A DNA stretch of 64,000 nucleotides from Cladorhizidae sp. MBARI D1340-BT2 (taxonomy: Eukaryota; Porifera; Demospongiae; Poecilosclerida; Cladorhizidae), in assembly GCA_028752905.1 (NCBI GenBank), contig JAQNBH010000014.1:3192993-3256992 (forward strand), read 5' to 3'. The notes beneath the pieces are model-generated. The model was not told the origin of the DNA and did no database searches. It saw only the letters and a program-made list of their open reading frames with translations. The position numbers and the translations under genes are program-made. The first letter of the stretch is position 1, and the number at the start of each line of letters is the position of its first letter. Below are positions 58,648 through 64,000 of the stretch, piece after piece.

Positions 58648-59773
58648 TGTTCATTGACCCAATAATTGCACATTCAATTTTATCATACTTTTTACAGGAA
58701 TAGATCTTGGTATTCTTACACTCTGGTGTCCAGTGTTCTGTTGGTCTCCCCTATGTAGTCTTACTTTCGCTGCATGGAATGCAGTACATTCTGCACAGTC
58801 GTGTCCTAAGAGTTTTATAATGACTCTGGTATTGGACTTCCAGCAGATCCTCGCCATATCATCACTCTTCCCTGCTACATAACAAATTAATCGCATAAGA
58901 TCCTTCATTCTGGACCCACCACTATCATTGTAGTTCTGTTCCTTTCTGCATTTAGATGTATATACTTGCAGATAAAAGGTTGATGAATTCTTGCATGTAA
59001 CTATTCTCCTATAAAAATGATCTTCCTTGGGCCACTCTTTTGTGTCACTATCCTCCTGTCTCTATCAAATAAACTCTTCACCACTCCTCTTCTGTCATGG
59101 ATAGGATGGTGTGATTAATTACCATGGCACCGATAGATTTTCTGTAAACTATTACAGTTAGCCTTCTGTCTTCCTTTCAGTGCATGTGGCAACAGAAAGG
59201 CCAATCATTCATCTACTTCAAACTCTATGCTTTATGGAAGTTGTTGTGATGGTCCAAAAACTCATGTTCTCTCCCCTTCTTCAATATTCAAGATATTTCG
59301 TCCACATATGACTTCAAGGTGCCAGTTGTGAGTGCCAATTCATCAATGAATTCCATGTAAATATTGGCGAACACTGCAGTTACTGGAGAGAACATTGCTA
59401 CACCATTTTTCTGCTTGTATTATTTCCTTAGATTCAATTTCAATAGTTTAGAAACCCTGTCAGCCATCCTCTCATGCAGTCTCTCATCTTTGGTCATCAT
59501 TCATAAAGGACTTCTAAGGAAACATTGGTAAAAGAGAGGAAAGATCAAAACTGACAAGATACTCATCCTGTGTCAAACATTCACCAAGAACAAGCTCGAT
59601 AAAATAAGCAGAAAACCGTAACATATGTACTTGTATTGCCATCTAGAGGTGAATATCAACTGTATGAACTTGGATAGGCAACACCGTGGTGTACCTAAAC
59701 AAGACACAATTGGCATAAGGGGAACCTCAAATTTAAATATCGTAAGGAATCAGTTGGTCTACTTCCAGTGAGC
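58648..59773 (-). pseudogene. Penelope-like reverse transcriptase remnant, unit 3
   Basis: Same remnant and position relative to the gene as in units 1 and 2, uninterrupted here. Confidence 0.6.
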
Positions 59774-60172
59774 CAGATTGTATTGTATAAGGAGTTGTTA
59801 TTTTTCCCACACTCTACAAACACTTCAGTGCAAGACTCACCTGTTTTCCTGTGTATTGTTCGGTTCCTTCTTCATTATTTGGAATCTACCATTCCTGCCA
59901 GCTTTGAATTGTGGTTCTCTTTGTCTTCAGGAAAACTGTCTTTACTTTGTCTACTGATAGGATCATGGTCTTTTCCATACTCCTCTGCTTCCAGGGTCTT
60001 CCCATGATTTGACTTGCATCACGTGATGGATAGCTAGAGCTAACACGAGTCTTAGCATCTCACTATTCTTGATGAAGGCTTCAGCATCTACTTAAAATAT
60101 TATGTAGCGAGTTGAAACCAGTTTGAACCACATCAAAAGTCCCTCTAGATCTTCAACCAAGGGCGGACGGTC

Positions 60173-60545
60173 AAGTGTATGCACACACGCGGCGCGTTTT
60201 TAAGAGGACGTCCAATCCCAGAAAAAGATTCGTTAGGGATTGTTGTTATTTACTATATTGATGATGCTTTTTCATTGCCTACCGAGCTTTGGGAAGCTAT
60301 GTCAATTATCCAAGTATCACGTTCTAGTTCCTGAAGACTCCTGCAGTGCACCTGATGGAAGTGCGCGCACATAATATGCGCGTGTTTTTAAGAGCTAACC
60401 GCACACCCTTACACACCCTCAGGCTCGCTAGTGGCGTCGCCATAATATGCGCATGCTCACTATAGACACTTCACGCGTCCATTCGTTCAGAAAAAGACTC
60501 GCTTGTTAGTTTCTGCTAGCGGATTGTTGCTGTTTACTATTGATA
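60173..60545 (+). promoter_or_regulatory. Duplicated promoter / first-exon block, copy 4 gene
   Basis: Essentially identical to 50930-51302. Confidence 0.45.
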
Positions 60546-63500
60546 ATGCTTTTTACATCGTATGCCCTGCTTTGGGCAGCGATGTCTTTGATCTACGCAA
60601 GTAGCACGTTGTATTTCCAGTACATGACCCTGGACTCCTCTTCAGTACGCCACAGGCGGCTGACATTTAATGAAGGCGAGTATCATTTCAAGTATATACT
60701 TGAAGTACATGCGTCTATACACCATTTTAAAGTTTTTATATTTTATTATTTGATTCATTTAGACATTTAGATACTGATTCCCAAGTGTTGGAGGTTTGGG
60801 CAGATAATCAAAATCGACTCCTTCAGGATGTTGATGTGAGATCATGGAGCAATATAATTGTGCCTGCATTTATATATAGCTGTATAGCTTCATTCCATGG
60901 CTATCTGAAGTTTTGGATTGGCAAGTAGTTATGTTTTTTGTCCATTTATTTGATGCTATAGATTCATCCCAATGCTGAACCATCTGCCCTCGTTCGAGGA
61001 AAACTTCTCAATTCTACTCATTGTGACAACATACCAGACAGATACGAGGGAGAGCTGGATCATCAAACAACTTCCAGTAGCTTTTCCCTGCCTGCTTCAA
61101 CTATTTCTTTTTCTTTTAAATTTGCACTCACTGGTTCAGATACAGACTTTGATTTGAAGCTCTGCCTACCTCCAATTGCTACCACCATCAATGCAATAGC
61201 TGTGAACATTTCTAAATATCAGGTATTTTAATTCTTAAAAATTTATAATTTAGCAATAAAAGTTAATTGTACGATTACTTTCAGCTGATCAGGATTCACA
61301 TAAAATCATTTTAGAGCCACAAAAGTTGTAGAACTTGGATGGATAAGCAATGCGTAAAACCATCGAGTTTGCTGCTTTTAAAGGACAAGTGAATTACATT
61401 ATACAAGTTTTATTTTAACACAACTTCAGAGTGTATGGTATTTGATTTCCTCCAATGAGTTTGAAATAAATATATTTATGTATTATTTATTTATTGCTTA
61501 TTAGTTATTATTAAGGTTTTGAATTTTTATTACTTTTGTTACTTTTGTTATTATGTATTAAAAAAAAAATCCGCAGTAATCCCTAAATATGGAGTTTTAA
61601 TAGTGTCAGAACATACTTGTACTTTATCATTAATCAGCAGAAAGAAAAGCCTAACAAAGGCCATGTGCTTGACAGCCATGGGTGCATTCTAACCTGATTA
61701 TTGCAGATCTATTTAGCTCTATGCTCTGCACCATGGACTCAGTTATGGAAGATATTACTTTGGCACAACACATTGTGATGAGGTTATACTGCAACATTGT
61801 ATTTAAGTTATATCTGGTCACTTTTGTATACACAATACTTCAATAATGTTGTCAAGCTAAATTTTATTCATTGCTGAATCTACAATAGGTAATGACTTGC
61901 ACTGCTCATGAGTGCCAAAACATTGACTCTAATTTGATGCTCTCTAGTTCTAATATTTACACAAACAAAATAAATCTTGCGACTTAAAGAAACATGTTAA
62001 ATTTACTATGACTGTGCATATCTAACGTTGTTGCCATCAGGTGGGTGTAATCAGCATGATGTGTGTGGTCGAATGTTTTTGTAGTGTTGTCAAAAAAAAG
62101 TTGTAAAGGTGAACGATAATATACAGAAAATGTAGAAAATGTATAAAACATTGCAATACATAAATTTGAACACTGCATTAGCATTGAAGTTTTTGCTTTA
62201 ATGAAGTAGAGCCAGGAGTATCATTGGCTGTGTTCCTGTCTAATGACCACTGTACTGCTCCAATCTGTAGCACTCAGTCTTCAAAATACCACGGAATGGA
62301 AGAATCAAGCATTGTTAAGAAAATGATTTACTTGCATGCCTCAATGTTGTGCTATAGTTTAGGCTATGGGCTTCACACAAACAACTAATAGCAAACGGTT
62401 CTTAACAAAAGATGCAGACCCAAACTAATATCTTTTAGAGTGTTTCTAATAGTATTATGTGGTTTGGTACACAAATTGTGTACACTTCTATGGTTTGTTT
62501 GTGATACATCTTAAAGAATATCAGTGGCATGGCATTAACATTTCCCACGTGTGCCTCACTGTATTTTAGATTTCCTACTGTGCCATTGGTTGCATTGTCT
62601 TGCTGATCATTACCTTTCTTCTATTTGCAAATATGGCTTCTCTCAACAAAACACCCAATGAAATTGACTTTCTGAGGCAAGAGCATTGTAAGTTAATAAA
62701 GATTTCCTTACCAAAATTACATAAAGCATACTGAATCAGGATGCTTGGCAAATGTCTGCATGGAGCTCATTGGATTGTCAACAAACAACCCTCCTCCATT
62801 TTAAGAAAGGTTGTTGCACAATTTATTTGAAATAAGAGCAAACAACTTTTCCAGATCTCCCCTTTGTCCAGGATCACGCCTCATTCTGCAGCTAGAGTAT
62901 GAAGCATGGCCTAGCTCCATATGTTGTGAAATGTAGAAACCCAATTACCACAAAATCTAGATCTATGGTTGGCCAAGCACCCGAGATATGATAGTGTCTT
63001 TGTCCTTGCGATCATCACTTTTATGCTAAATATTTGTCTTTCAAATATAGCAAGACTACTTACTACTTTCATGGAGTATATCCAATCTCATCGAGCTCAA
63101 GAAAGACAAGCCCAAATGGACATATTAAAAATGGAGTTGAAGTTGGAGAGGTTCAGTAAATACAGAGACATCATAAAGAAGATAAGGACGAATACTCTTA
63201 TTCAACTCTCTTCAGAAAACACAAAGTTAAAAGGTGTGATTATGTTGTTATTATGCAGGCATTATGTGACAAACCAAATTATAGAAGGTATATTGTCATG
63301 AGGAAATGTTTATCATTTTATGAATCTGCTATATATCCAGCTAGGTAGATAGTGCATGAACAACACATTGAATATTTGTTGTTCAGTGTTTTTGAGCCTA
63401 GTATTGGACTCCCAGAAGACTAACTTCCTTAAATTGGTAGCGCTAGCCATTGATTCTGATCTCACAAAAATGTTGCGATAAATTATTCTATAATCCTCAA

Positions 63501-64000
63501 ATCTAACTTTTAGGAAGAGTGTGCATATTTGTTTGTTTTACTGATTACCATTGCATTGCATAAATGCATTTGAATATTATACATCAAAGTCTATATATAT
63601 ATATATAATAAAATCACAAATATATTCATGAATAAATACTTGAATATATTCCAGAAATCATTGAAGAGCAAGAAGAAATGAAAGTGATTATGATCGCAGA
63701 GTTTGAGGTGAATATTATTGCCATCCTCGTGCATGTCCTGTTCATTTATGCTGTTTGCTATTATATAGTTGTATGCATTCACATGTCAGCACTTGTATTT
63801 ACAAAATTGCTTTATTGGAATTCTTTATGTCATCTTTGAATTATTATTTTTAAATGCAGTCCAAGTTATCAGATATGCAGAAAGTGAAGCAAGAGGATGA
63901 GAACAAGGTTGACTTTATTGATATTGAAGTTGGGAAAGAAGAAGATTCGAACAATATGCAAAAGGTGAAGCAAGAGGATGAGAACAAGGTTGACTTTATT
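60546..64000 (+). CDS. Membrane-protein family, copy 4 (partial, runs off window)
   Basis: Same exons as copy 3 shifted by 9,243 bases: 60546-60691, 60763-60835, 60962-61222, 62570-62687, 63051-63233, 63655-63707, and the repeat exon from 63860 to the window edge (nearly two repeat units visible). The visible coding sequence matches copy 3, including Asp and Arg at the two positions where the corresponding stretch of copies 1 and 2 has Ala and Thr (frame around 63000-63055). The number of tail repeats is not visible. Confidence 0.65.

Larger units (their letters stand above)
31027..64000 (+). repeat. Tandem array of about 9.1-kb gene units (at least 3.5 units)
   Basis: Unit starts align at 31027, 40070, 53299 and 62542. 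Spacings are 9,043, 13,229 (9,136 without the LTR element and one target-site copy) and 9,243 bp. Units are highly similar over their whole length. The left boundary is sharp, lying 60 bp from the truncated Ginger1 copy and inside a gene intron; the right boundary is outside the window. Units 3 and 4 are almost identical where both are visible. Confidence 0.95.

Overview
The window looks like nuclear DNA of an early-branching animal, most plausibly a demosponge of the Amphimedon type. This rests on AT-rich sequence, short GT-AG introns (several of 50-130 bases), one conserved eukaryotic glycosylation gene (ALG6), lineage-specific duplicated genes, and invertebrate transposon classes (Ty3/gypsy, Gmr1-like, BEL/Pao, hAT, Ginger1, Penelope). 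Nothing bacterial is present. The species is an inference; the eukaryotic origin is not.

1-7.2 kb: a minus-strand Ty3/gypsy gag-protease remnant, a 47-bp minisatellite, a plus-strand carbohydrate sulfotransferase (copy A) bracketed by inverted 32-bp tandem arrays, then a 5'-truncated ALG6 gene whose reading frame is cut by the 32-bp array. 7.5-14 kb: a minus-strand gypsy gag split by a 5-kb plus-strand LTR element with both LTRs and a 5-bp target duplication. Its pol order is integrase before reverse transcriptase (Gmr1-like). 14-18.3 kb: a Ginger1 DNA transposon rearranged into a fold-back with two outward-facing 5' ends. 18.35-24.6 kb: a decayed BEL/Pao element whose gag is split by a non-autonomous hAT element with an 8-bp target duplication. 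24.9-27.1 kb: a second copy of the minisatellite, 32-bp array and sulfotransferase (copy B), with the gene in the opposite orientation to copy A. 27.25-30.97 kb: a second Ginger1 copy carrying integrase, Ulp1 protease and PHD-finger segments, truncated at its 5' end.

31.03-64 kb (open to the right): a tandem array of about 9.1-kb units. Each unit contains one gene of a membrane-protein family that I do not recognise. The best copy (51303-56227) can be modelled as 11 exons with consistent splice phases: signal peptide, ectodomain of roughly 140 residues, one membrane span, a helical stretch, then a long acidic tail built from a 27-residue (81-bp) repeat. Tail repeat number and repeat-exon number differ between paralogues. 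Copy 1 is 5'-truncated, copy 2 has two lesions, copy 3 looks intact, and copy 4 is nearly identical to copy 3 and runs off the window. Each unit also carries the same minus-strand Penelope-like reverse-transcriptase remnant and a duplicated promoter/first-exon block. Unit 2 alone contains a recent 4.1-kb CsRn1-like gypsy insertion.

Host coding content is therefore the two sulfotransferases, the broken ALG6 and the tandem membrane-protein family. Sulfotransferase and ALG6 products would act in the ER/Golgi. Everything else is mobile or repetitive DNA, much of it nested.
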